Origin: Anabaena catenula FACHB-362
GTDB taxonomy: Bacteria > Cyanobacteriota > Cyanobacteriia > Cyanobacteriales > Nostocaceae
Length of the DNA: 64,000 bases
Direction of reading: 5' to 3'
Assembly: GCF_014698735.1 (NCBI RefSeq)
Contig: NZ_JACJTQ010000002.1
Span: 1-64,000, forward strand
Part shown: positions 53,770 to 63,341 of the stretch, piece by piece
Numbering within the stretch: position 1 is the stretch's first letter
Layout of the letters: each line of letters starts with the position of its first letter
Translations under genes and position numbers: made by a program
The notes under the pieces: model-generated
Seen by the model: only the letters and a program-made list of their open reading frames with translations
Database searches by the model: none
Told to the model about the DNA's origin: nothing

Positions 53770-54786
53770 ATGGCAATTCGTGTAGGAATCAATGGATTTG
53801 GTCGCATAGGAAGGCTTGATCTCCGGGCTGCTTGGGGTTGGAAAGAACTAGAATTTGTGCATATTAATGAAACTAAAGGTGGTGCAGAAGCAGCAGCGCA
53901 CCTGCTCAAATTTGATTCTGTACATGGACGCTGGACACCGGAAGTTGAAGCTGTAGAAAACCAAGTTGTGATTGATGGTAAACCCCTGACTTTTAGTGAA
54001 TATTCTCTACCAGGTGAAGTTCCTTGGGAAGACTTTGGTGTTGATATAGTTTTGGAATGTTCTGGTAAGTTTAGAACACCCGCTTCCCTGGAACATTATT
54101 TTAAAAGAGGTGTGCAGAAAGTAATTGTTGCTGCACCAGTAAAAGAAGAAGCTTTAAATATTGTCATGGGGGTAAATGATTACCTTTATGAACCTGAACA
54201 ACATCACCTATTAACAGCAGCTTCTTGCACTACAAACTGTTTAGCCCCAGTGGTCAAAGTAATTCATGAAGGCTTAGGAATTAAGCATGGAATAATTACC
54301 ACAATTCACGATAATACTAATACTCAAACTATCGTTGATGCACCTCATAAAGATTTGCGTCGCGCTAGGGCAACAAGTATGTCATTAATTCCCACTAGCA
54401 CTGGTTCAGCAACAGCTATTGGTTTAATTTATCCAGAATTAAATGGTAAATTGAATGGTTTGGCAGTGCGTGTACCTTTGTTAAATGCTTCTTTAACAGA
54501 TTGTGTATTTGAAGTTGTTCGCCCCACAACTATAGCAGAAATTAATGGTTTGTTGAAAACGGCATCAGAACAAGAACCATTAAAAGGAATTTTGGGTTAT
54601 GAAGAACGTCCTTTAGTGTCAATTGATTATAAAGATGATCCTCGTTCTTCAATTATTGATGCCCTTTCCACAATGGTTGTAGATGAAACTCAAGTGAAAA
54701 TCCTGGCTTGGTATGACAATGAATGGGGTTATGCTAACCGCATGGTGGAATTAGCGCGAAAAGTGGCTTTAAGTTTGCAGAAATAA
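53770..54786 (+). CDS. ArsJ-associated glyceraldehyde-3-phosphate dehydrogenase
   Basis: The 338-residue GAPDH is intact: [20 protein letters not shown] for NAD binding, catalytic Cys153 in [16 protein letters not shown], and [20 protein letters not shown] with the catalytic His. It is the variant linked to arsJ, slightly different from the glycolytic enzymes ([20 protein letters not shown]). With arsenate in place of phosphate, GAPDH makes 1-arseno-3-phosphoglycerate, which ArsJ exports and which then falls apart outside to arsenate (pathway known from Pseudomonas). It starts 2 bp after the PstS-like stop and precedes arsJ by 170 bp. Confidence 0.95.
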   Translation: MAIRVGINGFGRIGRLDLRAAWGWKELEFVHINETKGGAEAAAHLLKFDSVHGRWTPEVEAVENQVVIDGKPLTFSEYSLPGEVPWEDFGVDIVLECSGKFRTPASLEHYFKRGVQKVIVAAPVKEEALNIVMGVNDYLYEPEQHHLLTAASCTTNCLAPVVKVIHEGLGIKHGIITTIHDNTNTQTIVDAPHKDLRRARATSMSLIPTSTGSATAIGLIYPELNGKLNGLAVRVPLLNASLTDCVFEVVRPTTIAEINGLLKTASEQEPLKGILGYEERPLVSIDYKDDPRSSIIDALSTMVVDETQVKILAWYDNEWGYANRMVELARKVALSLQK

Positions 54787-54833
54787 TGGTTTTAAAGGGG
54801 TGAGATTTTGTTTCTACCCCACAAGGATTTTTT

Positions 54834-54899
54834 CACGCAGAGGAGGACACTTGCATGGGCGGGTCTCCCGACTTGTGCAAAGTGTCCGTCACGCAGAGG
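54834..54899. repeat. Palindromic insertion flanked by 10-bp direct repeats
   Basis: Between gap and arsJ a near-palindrome (ggacacttgca ... tgcaaagtgtcc, 54845-54887, with a gggcgggtctcccg centre) sits between two exact copies of cacgcagagg, at 54834-54843 and 54890-54899. This looks like a small non-autonomous mobile repeat that duplicated its target, inserted within the ars operon. It forms a stable hairpin in the transcript. Confidence 0.65.
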
Positions 54900-54956
54900 C
54901 GCAAAGAGTAAGAGTTTAATATTTGGCATTGTAAATTTTTTAGTGAATTTTTAATT

Positions 54957-56219
54957 ATGGCTTCTACTACAAGTTCTAGTGCTAATTTAAAGAACTACGC
55001 TTTAGTTACTTTGGCTTATTGGGGTTTCACCATTACTGATGGTGCTTTGCGAATGTTGGTGTTGCTTTATTTTAATAAAATTGGTTATACACCTCTACAA
55101 ATTGCTTCTCTGTTTCTGTTTTATGAGGTTTTTGGTATTGTTACAAATTTTTTAGGTGGTTGGATTGGTTCACAATTTGGATTGAAAGTTACTCTTTACA
55201 CTGGTATTGGGTTACAGATTTTCTCTCTGGTGATGTTGTCTTGGTTAAATCCTAATTGGGTACAGTGGGTTGCAGTTCTCTATGTGATGGTTGCACAGGC
55301 TTTTTCAGGAATTGCAAAAGATTTAACCAAGATGAGTACTAAAAGTGCTATTCGTTTGGTAGTTCCTCAAGATGCTCAATCTTCTTTGTTTAAATGGGTG
55401 GCAGTTTTAACTGGTTCTAAAAATGCTTTGAAGGGAGTTGGTTTTTTTGTTGGTAGTGCGATTTTATCTTTATTTGGGTTTGTTAATTCTCTGTTGATAA
55501 TGGCTAGTGGACTATTTTTAATTATGTTCACTGGGTTGATGTTGCCAAAGGGAATGGGCAAAATTAAGAAGAAGGTTAAGTTTAGACAATTGTTTTCTAA
55601 AAGTCAGGAAATTAATATTTTATCTGCGGCTAGATTCTTTCTTTTTGGTTCGAGAGATGTGTGGTTTGTTGTGGCTTTACCGGTGTTTTTGCGTGAGACT
55701 TTAGGTTGGTCTTTTTATCAGGTGGGAGGGTTTTTGGCTTGTTGGGTAATCGGTTATGGAATTATTCAATTTTTAGCCCCAAATTTGATGCAAAAGTTTG
55801 GTTCTGGTCGTCCACCACAATCTAAAACGATTCAATTTTGGACTTTTACTTTAACTGCTGTTCCTTGTGCGATCGCTCTTGCTCTCCAAATCGGTTTACC
55901 TGCTAATGTAGTAATTATTAGTGGACTCCTCATCTTTGGTGTTGTATTTGCCTTCAATTCCGCTGTTCATTCCTATTTAGTGTTAGCATTTACCGATGAT
56001 GACAAAGTAGCCTTAAATGTTGGATTTTACTACATGGCTAACTCTGGTGGTCGTCTTGCAGGTACAGTATTATCAGGTTTGGTTTATCAGTTATTTGGTT
56101 TAGTAGGTTGTTTGTGGACATCCATGTTTTTTGTTTTAGCAGCAGCTTTGGTTTCTCTGAAATTACCAAATCCCAAACCGAGTCAAAATATTGCTTGGAA
56201 AGCCGGTGAGGGTGATTAA
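54957..56219 (+). CDS. arsJ: Organoarsenical efflux transporter ArsJ (MFS)
   Basis: The 420-residue major facilitator protein has about eleven to twelve hydrophobic helices and a start ANLKNYALVTLAYWGFTITDGALRMLVLLYF that is characteristic of ArsJ. Further family segments are FSGIAKDLTKMSTKSAIRLV, ARFFLFGSRDVWFVVALPVFL and MANSGGRLAGTVLSGLVYQLFG. ArsJ exports 1-arseno-3-phosphoglycerate made by the adjacent GAPDH, giving arsenate resistance without reduction to arsenite. It is last in the arsR-pstS-gap-arsJ run; the leader contains a palindromic element that might affect its expression. Confidence 0.92.
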   Translation: MASTTSSSANLKNYALVTLAYWGFTITDGALRMLVLLYFNKIGYTPLQIASLFLFYEVFGIVTNFLGGWIGSQFGLKVTLYTGIGLQIFSLVMLSWLNPNWVQWVAVLYVMVAQAFSGIAKDLTKMSTKSAIRLVVPQDAQSSLFKWVAVLTGSKNALKGVGFFVGSAILSLFGFVNSLLIMASGLFLIMFTGLMLPKGMGKIKKKVKFRQLFSKSQEINILSAARFFLFGSRDVWFVVALPVFLRETLGWSFYQVGGFLACWVIGYGIIQFLAPNLMQKFGSGRPPQSKTIQFWTFTLTAVPCAIALALQIGLPANVVIISGLLIFGVVFAFNSAVHSYLVLAFTDDDKVALNVGFYYMANSGGRLAGTVLSGLVYQLFGLVGCLWTSMFFVLAAALVSLKLPNPKPSQNIAWKAGEGD

Positions 56220-56232
56220 AATAATTCGTAAT

Positions 56233-56502
56233 CAGGGAACAGGGAACAGGGAACAGGTGACAGGTGACAGGTAATTCTTAATTTTCCCCGTGTCCCCGCG
56301 TCAGGGACTTAAACCCCCAGAATTAGTTAAAAAGTTAAAAAATTCAAAATTAGGTAATGGGTAATATGTAGTTTTCCCAATTACTAATCATAAATTACAT
56401 CTGTTGATTATCAAGATATTGACACTTTTCGTCGTGTGAGTGAAGAAGTTAAGGAAAGAGTTATATAGCAGGAGGCAGGAGGCAGAGGGCAGGAGGCAGG
56501 AG
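56233..56502. repeat. Two heptamer arrays and a dispersed repeat in the gap after arsJ
   Basis: Six heptamers of cagggaa/caggtga/caggtaa lie at 56233-56274. A copy of the gggacttaaaccccc sequence, also present at 43034, lies at 56304-56329. Five heptamers of gcaggag type (one variant) lie at 56468-56502. No gene is present in 56220-56614, which separates arsJ from the convergent kinase gene. Confidence 0.8.
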
Positions 56503-56614
56503 GGAAAGCCTTATTATATCTAAGTTTCAAGGATTAATAATGTCCTAATTATCCTGGCTACAGTTATAAAATTAATTGTATCTCTGAGTTAAATTAGTTA
56601 TTAGTTATTAACCT

Positions 56615-59600
56615 TTATCTGCAATCCGCTATATGTTCAATTGCCCGATTCCGTCCCTCTTTCTTAGCTTTGTAGAGTGCTTTATCTGCGTTGTTAATTA
56701 AGTTTTCTACACTGGTTTCTGGAGTGGGAATTAAACTGGCTACACCCAAACTTAATGTGAGATATGGACTCACCTCTGAGTTAGGGTGAGGGATAGCAAG
56801 GAATGCGATCGCATTTATTATAGACTCTGCCAGCATTAACGCCCCTTCTGTATTGGTATAGGGCAAAATGGCCGCAAATTCCTCACCACCGTAACGCGCT
56901 ACTAAATCCCTTGGACGTTGGGGAACTTTAGCAATTATTTGGGCTACCTGGATTAAACATTCATCACCACCTTGGTGTCCGTAGTAGTCGTTATAGCGTT
57001 TAAAAAAGTCAATATCTGTGAGAATTAGAGCTAGAGGTTGTTGTTCTTGCAAATGTCGTTGCCATTCATCAGCCAAATATTCATCGAAACGACGACGATT
57101 GGCAATTTTGGTCAACCCGTCGGAAGAGGCAATTCTTAATAATTCCTGATTAACAAGTTGGAGTTCTGCGGTGCGTTCGGCAACTTTTTCTTCTAATGTG
57201 CGGGTATATTCTGCCTTCTCGGCATAGAGTTGGGCATTAATAATAGCGATCGCAGCTTGGCCGGAAAGCAACTGTAAAAGTTCAATACGATCAGCTGTAA
57301 AAGCCCCCGTCGTGACGTTATTTTCTAGATAAACAATCCCCACCAACTTACCTTGATTCAGCAGAGGATAGCACAGAACTGACAGAGGTTTGACCGATTG
57401 AATATAAGAATCTCTAACAAAATTACCCTCCATCGCTGCATTATTGAGAACAACATTGTAACGAGTGCGAGCTACATAATTTAGGACTGACTCCGGTAAA
57501 GTCATATCAGCCGGAATAGCATCAATCGGTTTGGGTAGTGAGCAAGTTATGGCATTGGCACAGCTACAAGCTGTAATAGAGAATTGTCCTAACTCCCCCG
57601 ATGCCGTTGGTTTATGCAGCAACAAATAACCGACTTGTGCGCCTGCATTTTCCAGCATAATTTTCATCAAAGTTTGTAACAGATTTTCTAGAACAATCTC
57701 ACTAGCGATCGCTACAGAAGATTTCATCACAGTAGCCAGATCCAAAGCCGCCCCGCTACTATTACTACTTTCACTGTTAGAAGTAGTGCAGGAAGTCAGT
57801 CCCCGTGAATATCCTTCACTACCCAGAGATTGACACAACTTGGCATACTCAGTTTCCAATTGTTTAATCTTCGTAGTCGCACCCCAATGCAGATAACAGT
57901 AGCGGGCTTCCACCATGTAAACACGAGCAATGTTTTCTTTACCCCAATTTAGGTAAAACTTGGCAGCCAGTTCATTTGCTAACGCTTCTTCTTGAATATA
58001 TTGATGTTCTTTTGCCCCAGCTATGGCTTGATCATAAAGCTCCATAGCCTCAACTTTCTGTCCCAAAACCCGGTATTTTTCCGCTTCCACCAACTGCCAC
58101 TTATGTAAATAATTCATCGGGGCGTGTTCTGCCCAAAACTGTAAATTAGTTTGATTTTTTTCAACTCTCGCTTGCCATTCAACTTCTAATTCAACTTCTA
58201 ATTTAGATACTGTTGCTAAAGCAATCAGCGAATCATAAAAATATAAACCAGCTTCAATAATTTCTGATAGGACTCCGGCAATATACTGTCTGGCTCGAAT
58301 AGCATCTACTGAAGCCTGAGCAATATCTCCAACCAGAAACCTTAACATCGCTCTATACAGATAAAAAGCGAATACTCGATACAGATCATTAGAAGCAAGG
58401 GACTGAGAAACCAACTTCTCCTCAGCCGCAGCTTTTTGAAAAGAAATTTCAATTTGGTCTGGATTACCCACAAGAACCAGTATTGTTTCCCAAAGAATTG
58501 AACAATAACTTGCTGTATTTAATAGATTAAACTCAAGCAATTGTTGACGGTATCCCCAAATTTGCTTTTCTAGTTCCATCAAAGGTTGACCGCACCAGAA
58601 AGAATTTAAACAAATTCCGTGTCCATTATATCCCACATAATCTAATTTACCTGTTTCTAATCCCTCTTGATAACCAGCCTGATTAATAGGTAACATCAGC
58701 CGCAAGTGAGACTTGCGATGTTGCAAAAAAAATCCGATCACAGCAAAAGTTTCAGAGCGCACATTTTTACCATCTGTTTCAGATGCTATACGATAAGCTA
58801 AACGACTAAAACTATCTCCCGTTGTTATATCCTGTAGAAATATGTTGAGACAAGTTCCATAAAACGCATAGCTAAAAGCTGAAGTAGGACTATTGCCATA
58901 TTGGATCGATAAACTTACTTGTAAAAAAACTACCAGTGGAAACAAAGGCGAATTAACTATACAACAAGGTGGACTAATACTTCCTGCCACCTGCATAATA
59001 GCCAACTTTTCAGTATCAACCATACTTGGCAGATAAAATAACTCTTCAATAGAACGATTTCCAATTAAATTATTAATTTTTTCTATCCCCTCCTGAATAT
59101 CTTGATCACAGGGAATATCAGGAAACTCCACTTTTAATTGTTTGAGAATTAACTGACCAATAGATATTGCTTCTAAAGGCTGATTCTGGGCTACTCGTGC
59201 GTGAATTTTTACAATATAAACGCCTACTTTTTCTAAAGGCGTTCTAGCATGATGAATCACTTCATCAACCCAATAATTCATCTGCTCAAAATCCCCACAC
59301 ACTGAAGCTAATTCTGCGGAAATTTCATGTAAAGTCAAAGTTATCTCATACTGTCTTTGCCAAGCATCACTTCCCAGTAAATTTAACCCCATTAAACCAT
59401 ACTCACGCGCTACTTGATAAGCTGTAGATGCCCTAGCTTTGCGACAAGCGATGAGATTTAACTTTGCTAATTCATCCTTTTCTATTTTTTCCGTAATCAG
59501 TCCAACGCCATAATTTAAGTGATTAACAACTACAAAGATTTTCTCGGCTATAACTTCAGGAGAAAATTCTTGCAGCAGTAATTTACCCATCTGATAGTGA

Positions 59601-61702
59601 ATATTTATTCGCTCTGATTCAGACATCAAAGAATAGGCAGCTTGCTGAATTCTATCATGAATAAATTTATATTCAGGTAATGGATAATCCGTTAAAATTA
59701 TGGCTAATGCTACCTCCTCTCTACTACCTAAAGGAGTTACTAAACTTTCAGCAACTGCTATTTGTAAAATATCTACAGTTGCTGCTAAAGACTTACCAGC
59801 ACTCACAGATAATGTCTTTAAATCAAACTGATTACCAATACAAGCTGCTAAATTTAATAAATGTTGTGTATCTGCTGGTAACTTTTGAATTTTATCCGCC
59901 ATTAATTCCACCACATTATCAGTAAATCCTTGAGCTTTAATTTTTGCTAAATCCCATTTCCAACTGAGAGTCTGTGAATCAAACTCTAATAAACATTCTG
60001 TATATAGAGATTTGACAAATTCCCTCATAAAGAACGGATTACCACCTGTTTTAACCAGTACTAACTCAGCTAGAGAACTTACTCGCATTTCTGAACAATT
60101 GAGAGCATCTGCCAGAAATTCAGTAATTATAGGCAAGTCTAAAGATAAGATAGAAATCTCTTTAACTATTGCTCCTGTTTGCAAAATTTTCTCTATAGTT
60201 AACATTAATGAATGGGTTAAAGAAAGTTCATTATCTCGATAAGCCCCAATTAAAAATAGTCCTGGATCTGTTGTCTCCATTAATAATTGAATTAACTTCA
60301 GAGATGCACTATCTGCCCACTGCAAGTCATCTAAAAATATGGCTAGAGGATGTTCAAGATTAGTAAAAACTCTAATAAAGTTTTGAAAGACAAAATTAAA
60401 GCGGTTTTGTGTTTCTATTGCTCCCAGCTTTAATACAGCAGGTTGATTACCAATAATTAATTCTAGTTCGGGAATTACATCAATAATTACTCTCCCATTT
60501 ATACCTACAGCTTCTAAAATTTTAGTTTGCCATATTTGCAGTTTTTCAGTACTTTCGGTTAGTAATTGTTGGACTAACTCTTTAAAAGCATTAACTACAG
60601 CAATATAGGGAATATTCTGTTGATATTGATCAAATTTACCAGAAATAAAATAACCGCGTTTTTGGGTAATTGGTTGATAAATTTCTTGTACTAAAGCCGA
60701 TTTACCAATACCAGAATAACCAGCAATTAAGATCATTTCTCGACTAGTCGTACTTGCGCTATCAAAGGCTTTTAGTAATATTTCAATTTGTGCTTCTCTC
60801 CCATAGAGTTTTTGAGGAATTTGAAATTTATCAGAAATATCCTGTTTTCCTATTTCAAAATTTGAGATTATTCCACTATTTTCAAATTGCTCTAAGCATT
60901 TTTCTAAATCTGCTTTAATTCCTAAAGCATTTTGATACCGTTCTTCTGCGGTTTTACCCATCAACTTCATCACAATGTTAGAAATAACTTGAGGTATTTC
61001 AGGATTAATCTGTGATGGTGAATTTGGCTGTTTAGCAAGATGACAATGAACTAACTCTAAAATATCTTTTCTTGTGAAAGGTAGTTGATTGGTCAGCAAT
61101 TCATAAAAAGTTGCACCCAAGGAATAAAAGTCAGTCCGATAATCTAAATCCCGATTCATTCTCCCAGTTTGTTCTGGTGAAATATAAGCCAGTGTTCCCT
61201 CTAAGAGATTGATATTTTTGATAATTGTAGTTTCTCTAGTCAATTGAGTAGAAATTCCAAAGTCAATAATTTTCAACTCAACTGTTTCTCGATTTAAAAC
61301 AATATTTGCAGGGTTAATATCTTTATGAATAATATTATTAGCGTGAATTTGTCCTAAAATTTCAGTAGTAGCTATCCCTATTTTTAAGAACTCTTTAATA
61401 GTAAATTTGTGCTGTTGCATCCAAATTCTTAAAGATTCTCCACCAAAATCTTCTAAGATCATTACCAGAGTATTTTGATATTTCTGCAAGTCATAAACTT
61501 TTGGGACTCCTGGTAAATTAAAAGATTGAGTAATTTGATATTCAGTCCGGTAACGCACAAGTTCCTGTGGTGTGGGATAATCTTGTTTGAGGACTTTGAG
61601 AATCACCGGTTGATTGTCTGACTCTCTGATAGCTCGATAAACCAAAGAGTTCGCACTTTCATAAATTTGTGTATTTACCTTAAAACCTGTTAGATTTAAC
61701 AT
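56615..61702 (-). CDS. Ser/Thr kinase-AAA ATPase-GAF-diguanylate cyclase (GGDEF) protein
   Basis: Multidomain cytosolic sensor of 1695 residues. A protein kinase domain (about 8-270) has HANNIIHKDINPANIVL, IIDFGIST and GTLAYISPEQTGRMN. A predicted AAA/ATPase of the kinase-ATPase (HstK-like) type starts near 300 with Walker A GYSGIGKSA (about 325), SGKFDQYQQNIPY and LAIFLDDLQWADSAS. A long helical, TPR-like region (about 700-1290) follows. A GAF domain (about 1320-1500) has LLLHKPTASGELG and LLSGQAAIAIINAQLYA. A GGDEF domain (about 1530-1690) has DGLTKIANRRRFDEYL and an intact active site ARYGGEEFAAILP. An RxxD inhibitory site (RPRD) lies five residues before it. In related HstK proteins the C-terminal part is a histidine kinase; here it makes c-di-GMP instead. 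It is transcribed alone. Confidence 0.93.
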   Translation of the reverse strand: MLNLTGFKVNTQIYESANSLVYRAIRESDNQPVILKVLKQDYPTPQELVRYRTEYQITQSFNLPGVPKVYDLQKYQNTLVMILEDFGGESLRIWMQQHKFTIKEFLKIGIATTEILGQIHANNIIHKDINPANIVLNRETVELKIIDFGISTQLTRETTIIKNINLLEGTLAYISPEQTGRMNRDLDYRTDFYSLGATFYELLTNQLPFTRKDILELVHCHLAKQPNSPSQINPEIPQVISNIVMKLMGKTAEERYQNALGIKADLEKCLEQFENSGIISNFEIGKQDISDKFQIPQKLYGREAQIEILLKAFDSASTTSREMILIAGYSGIGKSALVQEIYQPITQKRGYFISGKFDQYQQNIPYIAVVNAFKELVQQLLTESTEKLQIWQTKILEAVGINGRVIIDVIPELELIIGNQPAVLKLGAIETQNRFNFVFQNFIRVFTNLEHPLAIFLDDLQWADSASLKLIQLLMETTDPGLFLIGAYRDNELSLTHSLMLTIEKILQTGAIVKEISILSLDLPIITEFLADALNCSEMRVSSLAELVLVKTGGNPFFMREFVKSLYTECLLEFDSQTLSWKWDLAKIKAQGFTDNVVELMADKIQKLPADTQHLLNLAACIGNQFDLKTLSVSAGKSLAATVDILQIAVAESLVTPLGSREEVALAIILTDYPLPEYKFIHDRIQQAAYSLMSESERINIHYQMGKLLLQEFSPEVIAEKIFVVVNHLNYGVGLITEKIEKDELAKLNLIACRKARASTAYQVAREYGLMGLNLLGSDAWQRQYEITLTLHEISAELASVCGDFEQMNYWVDEVIHHARTPLEKVGVYIVKIHARVAQNQPLEAISIGQLILKQLKVEFPDIPCDQDIQEGIEKINNLIGNRSIEELFYLPSMVDTEKLAIMQVAGSISPPCCIVNSPLFPLVVFLQVSLSIQYGNSPTSAFSYAFYGTCLNIFLQDITTGDSFSRLAYRIASETDGKNVRSETFAVIGFFLQHRKSHLRLMLPINQAGYQEGLETGKLDYVGYNGHGICLNSFWCGQPLMELEKQIWGYRQQLLEFNLLNTASYCSILWETILVLVGNPDQIEISFQKAAAEEKLVSQSLASNDLYRVFAFYLYRAMLRFLVGDIAQASVDAIRARQYIAGVLSEIIEAGLYFYDSLIALATVSKLEVELEVEWQARVEKNQTNLQFWAEHAPMNYLHKWQLVEAEKYRVLGQKVEAMELYDQAIAGAKEHQYIQEEALANELAAKFYLNWGKENIARVYMVEARYCYLHWGATTKIKQLETEYAKLCQSLGSEGYSRGLTSCTTSNSESSNSSGAALDLATVMKSSVAIASEIVLENLLQTLMKIMLENAGAQVGYLLLHKPTASGELGQFSITACSCANAITCSLPKPIDAIPADMTLPESVLNYVARTRYNVVLNNAAMEGNFVRDSYIQSVKPLSVLCYPLLNQGKLVGIVYLENNVTTGAFTADRIELLQLLSGQAAIAIINAQLYAEKAEYTRTLEEKVAERTAELQLVNQELLRIASSDGLTKIANRRRFDEYLADEWQRHLQEQQPLALILTDIDFFKRYNDYYGHQGGDECLIQVAQIIAKVPQRPRDLVARYGGEEFAAILPYTNTEGALMLAESIINAIAFLAIPHPNSEVSPYLTLSLGVASLIPTPETSVENLINNADKALYKAKKEGRNRAIEHIADCR

Positions 61703-61857
61703 TTCGGGTTCTTTCCATATAGCAAATCTTTCCTTATACCGAAATCTTTCCAGAATTCTTTGCTCGACTTCAAGCTTGGCATAAAAATTGTAAAAAAAAT
61801 TAAATTTATTAGCAAAAATAATGATTATTAATTGCTCATTTTCAATAATTATATGTT

Positions 61858-62070
61858 TTGATAAATGTCAAGAAATCTCCCGTTCATCTTGGTTTATCTA
61901 TTGAAATAGGAGAATTCAACGCCATACACTTAAAAGAATTAATCCAATGACATAAATTAGAGTTGTCAGAAGCAGAAATTGGTAAATTAATAGAAATAAT
62001 TGATTTAATTGAATTCAAAGGGCATGAAGTGCAATGCCTTGGTAATTTATATCGTCTTGATTTTCAATAA
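61858..62070 (+). pseudogene. Small reading frame interrupted by an in-frame TGA
   Basis: From TTG 61858 a frame runs 71 codons and looks coding (VKKSPVHLGLSIEIGEFNAI, then HKLELSEAEIGKLIEIIDLI and KGHEVQCLGNLYRLDF), but codon 31 (61948-61950) is TGA. No ribosome site is present. It resembles a small helical toxin/antitoxin or regulatory protein remnant, but I cannot name a family. Either a decayed gene or a chance open frame; the rest of 61703-62261 has no other gene. Confidence 0.35.
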
Positions 62071-62261
62071 TGCCTATCGTCATAATTGCACTATTAAACG
62101 TGAATCTTTAAACAATAGCCAATCCCGTATATTGTCTGAAATTGGTTTCATGAAATCCTCAAACAATGTATTATTTAGGGGTACTTACTTTGATGAGTTC
62201 ATTAGCAACAATATTTTCGGTATCACTGCACTGAATCACTACTTTGCCGTTAATCAATTTC

Positions 62262-63110
62262 TTATAATCGCCTAATACCCATTTCCAAACCCTCACATAC
62301 ACCTGTCAGAAAATCTAAATCCAAAGTCGCAATAGTGTCACTCGGTTTGTGATAATGAGGATTCCGCATGAAAGCAGTATCCGTTACCATCATCGCTGGA
62401 TAACCTTCATCCCAAAAAGGTGCATGATCACTAAGTCGAGTTTGGGGAACCATTAAACCCCGGTTTGGTATCGGTAGCCACTGACTAGATACTCCAACTT
62501 GACGAATACTCCTACTTAGACTAATTAAATCACCCAAAGTCCGCAAATTGCCAATTAAAGCAATAAAATCACCAGAATTTGGATAAAAAAGTTCTAGAGG
62601 AGATGGGTATTTTTGAGAACCAGGAGTAAAGTCCCGATATCCCAACATTTCCAAAGATATCATCAGGCGTATACGTTGCTTTTGCTCGCGTAACAAAGCT
62701 GCATAATCAGCACTACCCAGTAAGCCATATTCTTCCATATCAAAAGCAACTAGTCGCAAAGGATATCTAGCTGGTTGCCCAGCAAAACTTCTGGCAAATT
62801 CTAATAAAACTGCCACACCTGTAGCGTTATCATCAGCTGCTACTGTACCAGGTACGCCATCATAGTGAGCGCCAATTAAAATAGGTGGTAAATCTGTCTT
62901 TTGCTTTTCGGCGGCAGCGGGTAAATTTAAAATCAAGTTTTCACACCTTTTACTTCCTACTTGGAAGGTGTGGATTTCCACACTTCCCCATTCTGCAAAT
63001 TGTTGGCGAATGTATTCTTGAACAAAGAAATGACCCGCAGTCGCCATATATGGATCGCGTTCTCTCGCTATGTGCTGAAGGTGATTTTGTAACCGCTGTT
63101 TTAAATTCAA
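62262..63110 (-). CDS. M28 family zinc aminopeptidase-like protein
   Basis: The 282-residue soluble metallopeptidase has the M28 metal site: IGAHYDGVPGTVAADDNATGVAVLLE (His and bridging Asp), AFDMEEYGLLGSADYA (catalytic Glu and metal Glu), a further Asp in the middle region and a late His in SDHAPFWDEGYPAMMVTDTAFMRN. The N-terminal LKQRLQNHLQHIARERDPYMA lacks a signal peptide, so it may be cytosolic. M28 enzymes remove N-terminal residues from peptides or act as glutaminyl cyclases. It diverges from the second dnaK gene. Confidence 0.92.
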   Translation of the reverse strand: MNLKQRLQNHLQHIARERDPYMATAGHFFVQEYIRQQFAEWGSVEIHTFQVGSKRCENLILNLPAAAEKQKTDLPPILIGAHYDGVPGTVAADDNATGVAVLLEFARSFAGQPARYPLRLVAFDMEEYGLLGSADYAALLREQKQRIRLMISLEMLGYRDFTPGSQKYPSPLELFYPNSGDFIALIGNLRTLGDLISLSRSIRQVGVSSQWLPIPNRGLMVPQTRLSDHAPFWDEGYPAMMVTDTAFMRNPHYHKPSDTIATLDLDFLTGVCEGLEMGIRRL

Positions 63111-63341
63111 AGTAGTGATTAGTGATTAATAAAATTCTTACCTGTTAAGAGTTCCCTGTTCTCTCTCTTCAAATGCTATCCTAGTGCAAGCAAGTAGCGC
63201 CTCAAGCTCAAATTTCTCTAATTCCTGATTGAATGATGATAATTATACCATTGGGCGGTTTTCATCATTTAGCACCAAGCTAGAGGTAGTCCAGCCATAT
63301 AATAATAAATTTATAAGAGACGCTTAGGAGAAGAGTAACGC

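Noticed and set aside
62009-62275. Plus-strand 88-codon frame near the M28 peptidase end
   Set aside because: No ribosome site or family resemblance; it overlaps the end of a convergent gene and a better-looking interrupted frame.
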